A DNA stretch of 11,902 nt from Pseudomonadales bacterium (GTDB lineage: Bacteria; Pseudomonadota; Gammaproteobacteria; Pseudomonadales; UBA3067). The translations under genes and the position numbers were made by a program. Where the stretch lies: positions 1 to 11,902 of the forward strand of contig JAESUE010000029.1 in NCBI GenBank assembly GCA_016763235.1, read 5' to 3'. The first letter of the stretch is position 1. Each line of letters starts with the position of its first letter. Under the pieces are notes generated by a model. The model saw only the letters and a list, made by a program, of their open reading frames with translations. It was not told the origin of the DNA and ran no database searches. Of this stretch, positions 5,537 through 11,902 are shown one piece after another.

Positions 5537-7969
5537 TTAAAATACTCGCCCAAGCTCAAACTGGAAACTTTTCGTTCTATCCCCGTCCTCGTTACCAAAG
5601 GGCCTGGCAATAACGAAAGAAAGAGGGGCTATAGCCGTCATCCAGGTCAAACCAACACCGACTGAATATCTCAAGGCCCCAACATCAAAATTATTAGATC
5701 GACCGGTAAAAGCATCGCTAGCCAAATCATACTGCAACCTGTTTGTATCAAACACGTTGCCAGCATCTATAAAAAACGCGGTGCGTAAGGAGCGTCGATC
5801 TTTCACAAAAGGCGCAGGGAAAATCAGTTCAACGCTACCTTCGACCAATAAATTCCCTCCAAAAGGATCTGTATCCACCAAGCATTCAACATTCCCATTT
5901 CTAACTACGTTTTCGATACAAAGCTGCTCAGCGTCAAAATCGGTAGTTGCATCAACCAAGGCCACTTCGGAGCTTTGAGGCCCCAAGGTGTTGCTTCGAT
6001 ACCCCCGCACAGATCCAAAACCACCGGAGCGATAGTTTTGAAAAAATGGCAAGCTATCAGAACTACCATATGCCCCGCCATAACCCAGTTCAGTACGTAA
6101 CCTCAGCGCCCAACCATTCTTAACCGAAAAATAGCGCTGACCATTATAAGTCAACTTGTAATATTCAAGCTCACTGATATTGGGAACACTAATTTGTAAC
6201 TGCAAACTCTGTGATGCGCCTCGGTCGGGAAAAAGCCCCCTATTCAGGGTGCTCCTGTTCCATGATGCAGATGAAGTAAATACGTCGAAATCACTCTGAT
6301 CCTGTAAAAAATCGAGTATTTCTGCGATATAAACCAAATTGCTAGACTGAAGTATTTCAGTGTTCGTATACCCAAAAGAAAAACTAACTCTCTGAGTCTC
6401 ATCAATAGGGTAACCATAGCTCACACTACCACCAAACGTATTGGTTACTGTGCTTGGGCCATTATTTTCTTCATAATCAGTCTCTCTAAAGAAAAGGTTA
6501 ACCCCTCTGCTTACACCATCTATTGTGTAATAGGGGTCATTATACGTGACATTATAATTATCTTGATAATCACTACGACTCAATGAGACCGAAAGTCGAT
6601 TACCTGACCCTAGGAAGTTATTCTGGCTCAAGCTACCTGAAAATACTGCGCCAGTTCCATCTGCATAACCAACGCTTGCAGTTAGCTCGCCAAAGGTACC
6701 CTCTTCAACGATATAATTAACATCTATTTCATCGTTTGACCCACCCACACGCGGGGTTTCAACATTCACTTCCTTGAAAAAACCCAAACGATTCAGGCGA
6801 GTTTTAGAAAATTCTATTTTTTCTCCAGAAGCCCAAGCGCCTTCCATTTGGCGCATTTCTCGCCGTAACACCACATCTGCAGTTTTAGTGTTGCCGATGA
6901 AATTAATACGACGAACATAGCTACGTTGGCCAGGGTCAATAAAAAAGGTCAACGTAACGGTTTTATCCTCTTCGTTTACATCTGGAATGCCGTTCACTTT
7001 GGAAAATATATAACCTTCATTCCCCAGTTGCTTGGAAAGTAATTCATTGCTCAAAGTCACTAGGCGATCGGAAAAGTAAAAACCTTTTCTTATCAGCAGG
7101 AAGTTTCTGAGCTTTTCTTCAGGAAGAGGGAGGTCACCTGCCAACTTCACATCACTGATTTTGTATTTATCTCCCTCAAAAACGTTAATCGCGATATAAA
7201 CACTCTGCTTGTCAGGGCTGACAGATACCTGAGTGGATTCAACCTGAAAATTAACAAACCCTCGATCTAGATAATAAGAACGAAGGGTTTCAAGGTCACC
7301 GCTTAGTTTTTCCCGCGCGTATTCATCGCTTTTGCTAAATAAGCCCCAGACACCTGGGATTTTTAATTCAAACTGACCTAACAGCTCTTGGTCGGTAAAT
7401 TCCTGGTTGCCCACAATGGTGATGTGTTGAATGCGTGCAACATCCCCTTCCGTCACTTCAATATCGATAGCCACACGATTGCGCGCCCCAGGGGTAACAT
7501 TTGTTTTGACCTTCGCACCATAACGCCCCTGCGACAAATATTGTCTTTCCAGCTCTAAGTGAATGCGCTCTAACGTTGCGCGTTTGAATATTTCACCTTC
7601 TTCTAAACCTGACATTTTCAGGGCGTCGAGCAGTTGATCAGTGCCAATGGATTTATTTCCGTCAATTTCAATGCTGCTAATCGCTGGCCTTTCTTCCACC
7701 TCTATAACTAATACATCACCATCCCGCTTAACGTGGATGTCGCTAAAGTTACCTGTTTTGAACAAGGCTTTTATGCTACGCGCTAATACATCGTCATCAA
7801 TGCGGTCGCCAATATTTATGGGCAAAGCAGCAAACACCGATCGCTCATCCACTCTTTGCAAACCATCAATATGGATGTCTGCAACATAGAAACCAAAACC
7901 AAAGGCACTAAGAGGAAGAAAAACCGTTAGAGCAACGACAAGAAAAAGTTTATTAAAGATATTTCGCAT
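5537..7969 (-). CDS. bamA: Outer membrane protein assembly factor BamA
   Basis: BamA is the essential Omp85 core of the Bam complex, which folds and inserts beta-barrel proteins into the outer membrane. The 810-residue precursor has a signal peptide (about 1-24, ending SAFG). Five POTRA domains follow at roughly 26-92, 93-173, 176-264, 267-345 and 348-424, the first opening with DIHIDGLQRV. The 16-strand barrel spans about 430-810. The loop-6 signature VRGY is at 654-657 (in GSVRGYRSN) and a cysteine pair at 684 and 696 matches the conserved L6 disulfide of the E. coli protein. The C terminus FQFELGRVF ends in the aromatic residue needed for outer-membrane recognition. The ATG at 7967-7969 has only a weak, distant AGGA. 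Copy D of the repeat lies upstream and copy C downstream. Confidence 0.97.
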   Translation of the reverse strand: MRNIFNKLFLVVALTVFLPLSAFGFGFYVADIHIDGLQRVDERSVFAALPINIGDRIDDDVLARSIKALFKTGNFSDIHVKRDGDVLVIEVEERPAISSIEIDGNKSIGTDQLLDALKMSGLEEGEIFKRATLERIHLELERQYLSQGRYGAKVKTNVTPGARNRVAIDIEVTEGDVARIQHITIVGNQEFTDQELLGQFELKIPGVWGLFSKSDEYAREKLSGDLETLRSYYLDRGFVNFQVESTQVSVSPDKQSVYIAINVFEGDKYKISDVKLAGDLPLPEEKLRNFLLIRKGFYFSDRLVTLSNELLSKQLGNEGYIFSKVNGIPDVNEEDKTVTLTFFIDPGQRSYVRRINFIGNTKTADVVLRREMRQMEGAWASGEKIEFSKTRLNRLGFFKEVNVETPRVGGSNDEIDVNYIVEEGTFGELTASVGYADGTGAVFSGSLSQNNFLGSGNRLSVSLSRSDYQDNYNVTYNDPYYTIDGVSRGVNLFFRETDYEENNGPSTVTNTFGGSVSYGYPIDETQRVSFSFGYTNTEILQSSNLVYIAEILDFLQDQSDFDVFTSSASWNRSTLNRGLFPDRGASQSLQLQISVPNISELEYYKLTYNGQRYFSVKNGWALRLRTELGYGGAYGSSDSLPFFQNYRSGGFGSVRGYRSNTLGPQSSEVALVDATTDFDAEQLCIENVVRNGNVECLVDTDPFGGNLLVEGSVELIFPAPFVKDRRSLRTAFFIDAGNVFDTNRLQYDLASDAFTGRSNNFDVGALRYSVGVGLTWMTAIAPLSFVIARPFGNEDGDRTKSFQFELGRVF

Positions 7970-8045
7970 AGGGAGGCAGTATCATTCCTTTTACAGTATC
8001 TGGCCAACAAACCGCTAAGTGTACTTTATTATGGGAAAAAAGCTC

Positions 8046-8186
8046 GTAACTACTCAGCTCACGCTCAAATTCATTCATAACAGCGTTAAAAAATGATCAT
8101 TTAACCATATAGACTCACATTTTCCGCCTTGTTCTGCTCAAATTCAAACGTAATCTAAACAGTTACAGAGTTCGCTGAGGTGTTAC
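8046..8186 (-). repeat. MITE-like element copy D (141-bp class) between rseP and bamA
   Basis: This complete 141-bp copy runs from GTAACTACTCAG to GGTGTTAC and starts 10 bp after the rseP stop. Flanks AAAAGCTC (8038-8045) and AGAAGCAC (8187-8194) match at 6 of 8 positions, read here as a decayed target duplication; that and its sequence divergence make it the oldest-looking complete copy. In minus-strand RNA the arms pair over 28 positions with one A-G mismatch and nine G-U pairs. The interior palindrome AAATGATCATTT is intact. On the minus strand a T6 run (8036-8041) follows the element after 4 nt, so the fold plus T-run could weakly terminate rseP-side transcripts; this is inference. Confidence 0.92.
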
Positions 8187-8196
8187 AGAAGCACAT

Positions 8197-9555
8197 TTAT
8201 AAACGTGCGATATCGTTAAAAATCGCCAGCATCATAAAAGCCAACAGGAGGGCCATTCCCATTTTTGCACCTGCAGCTTGAATACGCTCCGAAACGGGAC
8301 TCCCCTTAATTAATTCAACAAAATAGTAAAGTAAATGCCCACCATCAAGAACTGGTATTGGCAGCAAGTTTAAAACACCTAAGCTGATGCTCAAATACGC
8401 AATAAAGGAAAAAAAGGCTTCCGGCCCATAACTGGCTGTTTGGCCAGCGATTTTTGCAATGGTGATCGGGCCACTGATGTTATCAATAGAAATCAATCCC
8501 TGTAACATCTTGCCAATACTCCCAAGGGTTAAGACGCTTCTATCCCACATTTTAGTGAATGCTGGAAGCAACGCCGCCAAAGGGCCGTAGCGAATGATGC
8601 GCTGATACTCTGCACCATAATCATCAGGAACGGAGACACGGGCTCCGATACGCCCTATGGCTTCTCCTGTCTCATTATTAACACGAGCCGGCACCACTGT
8701 TAGTTCTATACGTGAATGGTCTCGCTCTACATTAAGCAACAAAGGCTTTTCAGGGTTTGCTCGAATAATGGCAACCCACTGAGACCAAGAGTCAATAATC
8801 TCACCATCGGCAGCTTGAATTTTGTCCCCCATTAACAAACCAGCCTTATCCGCAGCGCCGCCAGGAACCACTTCGCCCAAAACTGGCTCAAAGCCCGGCA
8901 TCATCGGATCGATACCCAACTGAGCGAGCGGGCTGTCTAATTCACTTCCCACAAGCCAGCGATCAACCAAGACAGCTCGCTCCTCTATCATTGTCGAATC
9001 GGGTGACTTCAAGCCCAAGGTAATCTCACCGCTATCACCTATGCGACTAATCAGCGCAAAAATAACATCTTCCCAACTTTGTGTTTCACGCCCGTCAACT
9101 GACACGATTTCTTGGCCAGAATAAACACCGGCTTGCGCTGCCGGAGAGCTCTCGTGCACATCCCCTACCATCGGAATCGTGACCGCCACGCCCGACATAA
9201 ACATAACCCAATAAAGCAGCACGGCAAAAACAAGGTTTACCAAAGGGCCAGCACCGACAATGGCTATCCGTTGCAATACAGACTTTCGATTAAATGTCTG
9301 TGATAGCAACTCGGCAGGCACCTCTCCTTCGCGCTCATCTAACATACGCACGTAACCACCCAAAGGGATCGCTGAAACTGTAAACTCAGTGCCGTGTTTA
9401 TCGAAACGACTCCATAAAGGCTTGCCGAAACCGATGGAAAAACGCAAGACCTTCACACCGCAGCGACGCGCCACCCAGAAGTGCCCGTATTCATGCACAA
9501 AAATTAGCACACCTAGTGCAAAAACAAAGGCCAGAGTTGTTTGAATTATTTCCAT
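8197..9555 (-). CDS. rseP: Site-2 protease RseP (sigma-E regulator)
   Basis: RseP is an inner-membrane zinc metalloprotease that cuts anti-sigma factor RseA after DegS, releasing sigma-E when outer-membrane proteins misfold; it also clears remnant signal peptides. From the ATG at 9553-9555 the product has 452 residues (E. coli 450). HEYGH is at 21-25 in the first membrane helix, where His21, Glu22 and His25 form the zinc site. Two PDZ domains lie at about 115-195 and 200-285, and NLLPIPVLDGG near 395-406 provides the third zinc ligand, Asp404. A final membrane segment precedes the C terminus. A TTG four codons upstream (9567) is also open, but the ATG gives the family's spacing to HEYGH. Neither start has a strong ribosome site. 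Its substrate pathway senses BamA and Skp clients encoded next door. Confidence 0.96.
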   Translation of the reverse strand: MEIIQTTLAFVFALGVLIFVHEYGHFWVARRCGVKVLRFSIGFGKPLWSRFDKHGTEFTVSAIPLGGYVRMLDEREGEVPAELLSQTFNRKSVLQRIAIVGAGPLVNLVFAVLLYWVMFMSGVAVTIPMVGDVHESSPAAQAGVYSGQEIVSVDGRETQSWEDVIFALISRIGDSGEITLGLKSPDSTMIEERAVLVDRWLVGSELDSPLAQLGIDPMMPGFEPVLGEVVPGGAADKAGLLMGDKIQAADGEIIDSWSQWVAIIRANPEKPLLLNVERDHSRIELTVVPARVNNETGEAIGRIGARVSVPDDYGAEYQRIIRYGPLAALLPAFTKMWDRSVLTLGSIGKMLQGLISIDNISGPITIAKIAGQTASYGPEAFFSFIAYLSISLGVLNLLPIPVLDGGHLLYYFVELIKGSPVSERIQAAGAKMGMALLLAFMMLAIFNDIARL

Positions 9556-9653
9556 ACTAAGCCACAAATAAGCATTATTTTATTATCTCTATCAACAAGT
9601 TTTGTAGTTGTTCGACTCGCACCCGTGAGTCCGAGCCGAATGTCACGCCTAGT
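9556..9653. other. dxr-rseP gap with a short inverted repeat
   Basis: This 98-bp gap has no copy of the repeat family. GACTC (9614-9618) and GAGTC (9627-9631) form a 5-bp stem with an 8-nt loop. The minus strand after it reads GAACAACTAC, not a T-run, so a terminator is not supported. I see no clear promoter for rseP. Confidence 0.3.
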
Positions 9654-10874
9654 CTAAGACAGCGTCTTTATAAACTGGTTCGCTTTAATGCGTGCTTGCT
9701 CGTCAACCTGCAGTACTTGCGAAATAGAAGAAATTGCCTCGCTACTATGCGCCCCAAGCACTTCTTCACTCACTTGGGCGATCTGGTCAAAGCGTATTTG
9801 ACCCGCCAGAAAGGCAGCTACTGCCTCCTCGTTCGCCGCATTAAGTACCGCAGGAGAGCTGCCACCCGCCTCCATAGCCTCGTAGGCAAGTCGCAAACAA
9901 GGAAAACGATCAAATTCAGGCGGCTTAAAAGTAAGTGTTCCCAGGCTAAACAAATCCAGTGCATTGACACCAGAATCAATACGCTCTGGCCATGCCAGCC
10001 CATAAGCAATAGGGGTGCGCATATCAGGGTTGCCCAGTTGAGCCAGTACTGACCCATCCACATAATCCACCATCGAGTGAACAATACTTTCAGCGTGAAT
10101 CACCACTTGAATTTGCTGAGGCCTTGCATTAAATAACCAGCAGGCCTCAATTAATTCCAAACCTTTATTCATCATGGTAGCGGAATCGACAGAAATTTTT
10201 CTTCCCATGTCCCAGTTTGGATGCGCGCATGCCTGCTCAACTGTCACAGACGAAAGCTCTTCTATTGGCGTATTCAGAAAAGGGCCACCAGAGGCAGTAA
10301 GAAGAATTTTTCGCACCCCGACTGCAAGCAAGTTAGCATCGGCGCTCACCGACCCTAAAGGCATGGACTGAAAAATCGCGTTGTGCTCACTATCGATGGG
10401 CAGCAGCTCAGCGCCGGTTTCAAACACCGCGTCCATAAAAAGGCGGCCAGCCATAACAAGAGATTCTTTATTCGCCAGCAATACCCGTTTACCTGCTCGT
10501 GCCGCCGCAAGGGTTGGCTGTAAACCAGCAGCGCCTACAATGGCGGCCATCACATAATCGCATTGTTTATTTTCAGCCATTTGCACTAGGCCTTGCTCAC
10601 CCACTAATACTTGGGTATCCAGACCAGCCGATTTCAGTTTATGCGCAAGGGTTTTCGCATCACGCTCTTCTGTCACCGCAGCGAAAATAGGCTGGAAGAT
10701 GAGGCACTGTTCAAAAAGAACATCGATGCGACTATTTGCCGAAAGCCCCACCACGGAATACCGCTTGGGGTGGCGAGCAATAACATCCAGTGTACTCACA
10801 CCTATGGAGCCGGTGGAACCAAGAATGGTGACGCCTTTGATTTGATCCGAGTCGGTAGAAAAGTTCACAGTCAT
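9654..10874 (-). CDS. dxr: 1-deoxy-D-xylulose 5-phosphate reductoisomerase
   Basis: Dxr (IspC) converts 1-deoxy-D-xylulose 5-phosphate to 2-C-methyl-D-erythritol 4-phosphate with NADPH, the committed step of the MEP isoprenoid pathway in the cytoplasm and the fosmidomycin target. The 406-residue product has the NADPH-binding GSTGSIG at 19-25 and ANKESLVMAG at 134-143. The metal ligands D161 and E163 lie in DSEHNAIFQ, with E240 in SATMMNKGLE (231-240). ASGGPF (194-199) and HPNWDMG (218-224) are substrate-loop motifs, and AANEEAVAAFL marks the C-terminal helical domain. The ATG at 10872-10874 is preceded by GGGA at a 9-nt spacing. The gene is 22 bp after cdsA. Its product feeds UppS, encoded just upstream. 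Confidence 0.97.
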   Translation of the reverse strand: MTVNFSTDSDQIKGVTILGSTGSIGVSTLDVIARHPKRYSVVGLSANSRIDVLFEQCLIFQPIFAAVTEERDAKTLAHKLKSAGLDTQVLVGEQGLVQMAENKQCDYVMAAIVGAAGLQPTLAAARAGKRVLLANKESLVMAGRLFMDAVFETGAELLPIDSEHNAIFQSMPLGSVSADANLLAVGVRKILLTASGGPFLNTPIEELSSVTVEQACAHPNWDMGRKISVDSATMMNKGLELIEACWLFNARPQQIQVVIHAESIVHSMVDYVDGSVLAQLGNPDMRTPIAYGLAWPERIDSGVNALDLFSLGTLTFKPPEFDRFPCLRLAYEAMEAGGSSPAVLNAANEEAVAAFLAGQIRFDQIAQVSEEVLGAHSSEAISSISQVLQVDEQARIKANQFIKTLS

Positions 10875-10896
10875 TTTTTATTATCCCGGCAGATTA

Positions 10897-11706
10897 TTAC
10901 GCGTAGAGGCCGAGCAAATATAAGCCAAAAAGGAAAAATGGGCTGGCCGCAGTCAGACTATCGATACGGTCCAAAATACCGCCATGCCCGGGTAATATGT
11001 TGCCACTATCTTTAATGCCTCGGTGGCGTTTCATCATGCTTTCGAACAGGTCACCTAAAACTGAAACGGCAGTTACGACCATTACGAAGACCAGCAGGCT
11101 GGATGAACTAAGCCCCGGAAGTGTCGCAATCAACCATACGAATACACCCAACAAACCCGTTGTCGCCAATCCTCCCACAACACCCTCAATGGATTTTCCT
11201 GGGCTGACATTCGGTGCTAACTTATTTCTACCAAACTTACGACCAACAAAATAAGCGCCGGTATCAGCCCCCCATACAATCCCCATCAAAAACATCAGCC
11301 ACCAAGGGCCATTATCCATAGCCTGAATTAAACTTAGAGCCCCCCATGTGGGCACAATGACTATAAGACCCACAGCCCCCTGGAAAACCAGCCCACGAGC
11401 CCAACGATCAACTGTTCGGGGATAACTCACCACCCAGAAAATAAAAAAGCACCACGCCAAGACTACCAAACCATAAAGCCAAGGCTGGTTAATCAGTGCA
11501 AAGGCCTGAATAGCACCAAAACAAAATAGCAGATACAGCAAGCGGCCATAAGGATTTTCTACCCCAATCATATTGCTCCATTCCCAGGCGGCAATAAGCA
11601 TGACTGCAATCAGTGCATATGAAAATTTTTCAGGAGGCAGATAAAAAATGCCACCTAAAACCAGCGGTACAAGAATAAGGGCGGTAATAATACGCTGCTT
11701 TAACAT
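10897..11706 (-). CDS. cdsA: Phosphatidate cytidylyltransferase
   Basis: CdsA makes CDP-diacylglycerol from CTP and phosphatidic acid in the inner membrane, the branch point for all major phospholipids. The 269-residue protein is strongly hydrophobic, with about eight candidate membrane segments. It carries WGADTGAYFVGRKFG (145-159), SPGKSIEG (168-175) and the family signature near the C terminus: GDLFESMMKRHRGIKDSG at 218-235, then LPGHGGILDRIDS at 238-250. It is slightly shorter than the 285 residues of E. coli CdsA. The ATG at 11704-11706 has AAAAGG directly in front and GGAG about 12 nt upstream. Copy E of the repeat lies between uppS and this gene. Confidence 0.96.
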   Translation of the reverse strand: MLKQRIITALILVPLVLGGIFYLPPEKFSYALIAVMLIAAWEWSNMIGVENPYGRLLYLLFCFGAIQAFALINQPWLYGLVVLAWCFFIFWVVSYPRTVDRWARGLVFQGAVGLIVIVPTWGALSLIQAMDNGPWWLMFLMGIVWGADTGAYFVGRKFGRNKLAPNVSPGKSIEGVVGGLATTGLLGVFVWLIATLPGLSSSSLLVFVMVVTAVSVLGDLFESMMKRHRGIKDSGNILPGHGGILDRIDSLTAASPFFLFGLYLLGLYA

Positions 11707-11735
11707 GCCTTTTCTGGCTCCATTATTAATATTAT

Positions 11736-11803
11736 GTAACGCCTCAGCGAACGCTGTAACAGCTCAGATTGCGTTCAAATTTGAGCGTGAGCTGAGGTGT
11801 TAC
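11736..11803 (+). repeat. MITE-like element copy E (68-bp class) between uppS and cdsA
   Basis: This 68-bp copy from GTAACGCCTCAGCGAACGCT to GAGCTGAGGTGTTAC has perfect 8-bp flanking direct repeats AATATTAT (11728-11735 and 11804-11811). Its outer 20-bp ends match each other as inverted repeats at 17 of 20 positions, the best terminal symmetry of the family here. The inner GTAAC starts at 11756, and 11756-11803 is a 48-bp near-palindrome. In + strand RNA the stem has 24 positions with two mismatches and three G-U pairs. Orientation is as copy B, against the operon. Removing the element and one duplication leaves a 44-bp uppS-cdsA gap. Confidence 0.93.
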
Positions 11804-11826
11804 AATATTATTTTCGCTGCGTTACT

Positions 11827-11902
11827 TTATTCAACGCGGCCGCCAAAGCGCCTTTGGCGCAAACCATAACTTTTGAGCGCACAATCAAATTCAGCTCGAT
11901 CA
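11827..11902 (-). CDS. uppS: Isoprenyl transferase (undecaprenyl diphosphate synthase), 3' end only
   Basis: The minus strand from 11901 reads 24 codons ending at TAA (11827-11829). The peptide contains FDCALKSYGLRQRRFGGR, the typical C-terminal tail of UppS/IspU (RxRRFGG, as in E. coli RERRFGG). The rest of the gene lies beyond the right edge. UppS condenses eight isopentenyl diphosphates onto farnesyl diphosphate to make the C55 carrier for peptidoglycan and O-antigen synthesis. Its position before cdsA and dxr is the usual gammaproteobacterial order, which supports the call despite the short length. The GC-rich inverted repeat CGCCAAAG/CTTTGGCG (11841-11859) is simply the RQRRF codons. Confidence 0.85.
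   Translation of the reverse strand, partial: DRAEFDCALKSYGLRQRRFGGRVE

Noticed and set aside
8030..8060. Classical intrinsic terminator at the end of copy D
   Set aside because: A T6 run follows the element, but the stem's 3' strand belongs to a long-range fold with a large loop, not a compact GC-rich hairpin next to the T-run.
9600..9640. TTCGACTC resembling a tRNA T-loop in the dxr-rseP gap
   Set aside because: No matching 5-bp T-stem, acceptor stem or anticodon arm can be built around it.
1..11811. CRISPR array or REP/BIME interpretation of the repeats
   Set aside because: Copies are far apart with no regular spacers, and exact element ends with 8-bp target duplications identify transposition rather than a CRISPR array or REP-type repeats.
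11841..11859. GC-rich inverted repeat CGCCAAAG/CTTTGGCG as a terminator
   Set aside because: It lies inside the uppS reading frame, encoding the conserved RQRRF segment, and has no T-run after it.

Overview
The window carries the classical gammaproteobacterial envelope-biogenesis cluster, all on the minus strand. In transcription order (right to left) it runs: 3' end of uppS, cdsA, dxr, rseP, bamA, skp, lpxD, fabZ, lpxA, lpxB, rnhB. The gene order, the VRGY and paired-cysteine features of BamA, and the close match to my memory of the E. coli proteins point to a Gammaproteobacterium. Base composition leans slightly AT. A marine Cellvibrionales-like lineage is a guess; no species can be named.

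Layout. 11827-11902 is the last 24 codons of uppS. 10897-11706 (cdsA), 9654-10874 (dxr) and 8197-9555 (rseP) make CDP-diacylglycerol, commit carbon to isoprenoids (including the undecaprenyl phosphate precursor) and perform intramembrane proteolysis in the sigma-E stress pathway. 5537-7969 (bamA) and 4753-5262 (skp) assemble and chaperone outer-membrane proteins. 3515-4558 (lpxD), 2833-3270 (fabZ), 2060-2830 (lpxA) and 815-2008 (lpxB) make lipid A precursors and keep 3-hydroxyacyl-ACP flowing between lipid A and fatty acid synthesis. 159-818 is rnhB (RNase HII). Within the cluster fabZ-lpxA (2 nt apart) and lpxB-rnhB (overlapping) are tightly packed. No window-internal gap exceeds 300 bp.

The unusual content lies in the gaps. 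Five copies of one small non-coding inverted-repeat element (a MITE-like family) sit at rnhB/downstream, skp/lpxD, bamA/skp, rseP/bamA and uppS/cdsA. Two complete copies are exactly 141 bp, two are exactly 68 bp, and one is cut by the window edge. Three of the four complete copies have perfect 8-bp target-site duplications and the fourth has a decayed one. The ends begin GTAA(C), which together with 8-bp duplications fits mobilisation by an IS66-family transposase, though no transposase is present here. The 68-bp form equals the 141-bp form minus 73 bp between two 9-bp direct repeats. One copy landed at the skp stop codon, and the element's terminal GTAA recreated the same last codon and stop. 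The arms pair almost completely in RNA from one strand only, with G-U pairs filling the gaps, which hints that an RNA hairpin is either selected or generated by strand-biased mutation.

The genes look intact and housekeeping. Smaller points of interest are a TTG start for lpxA, an Ile at the LpxA acyl-chain 'ruler' position, and an unusually long lpxD-fabZ gap.
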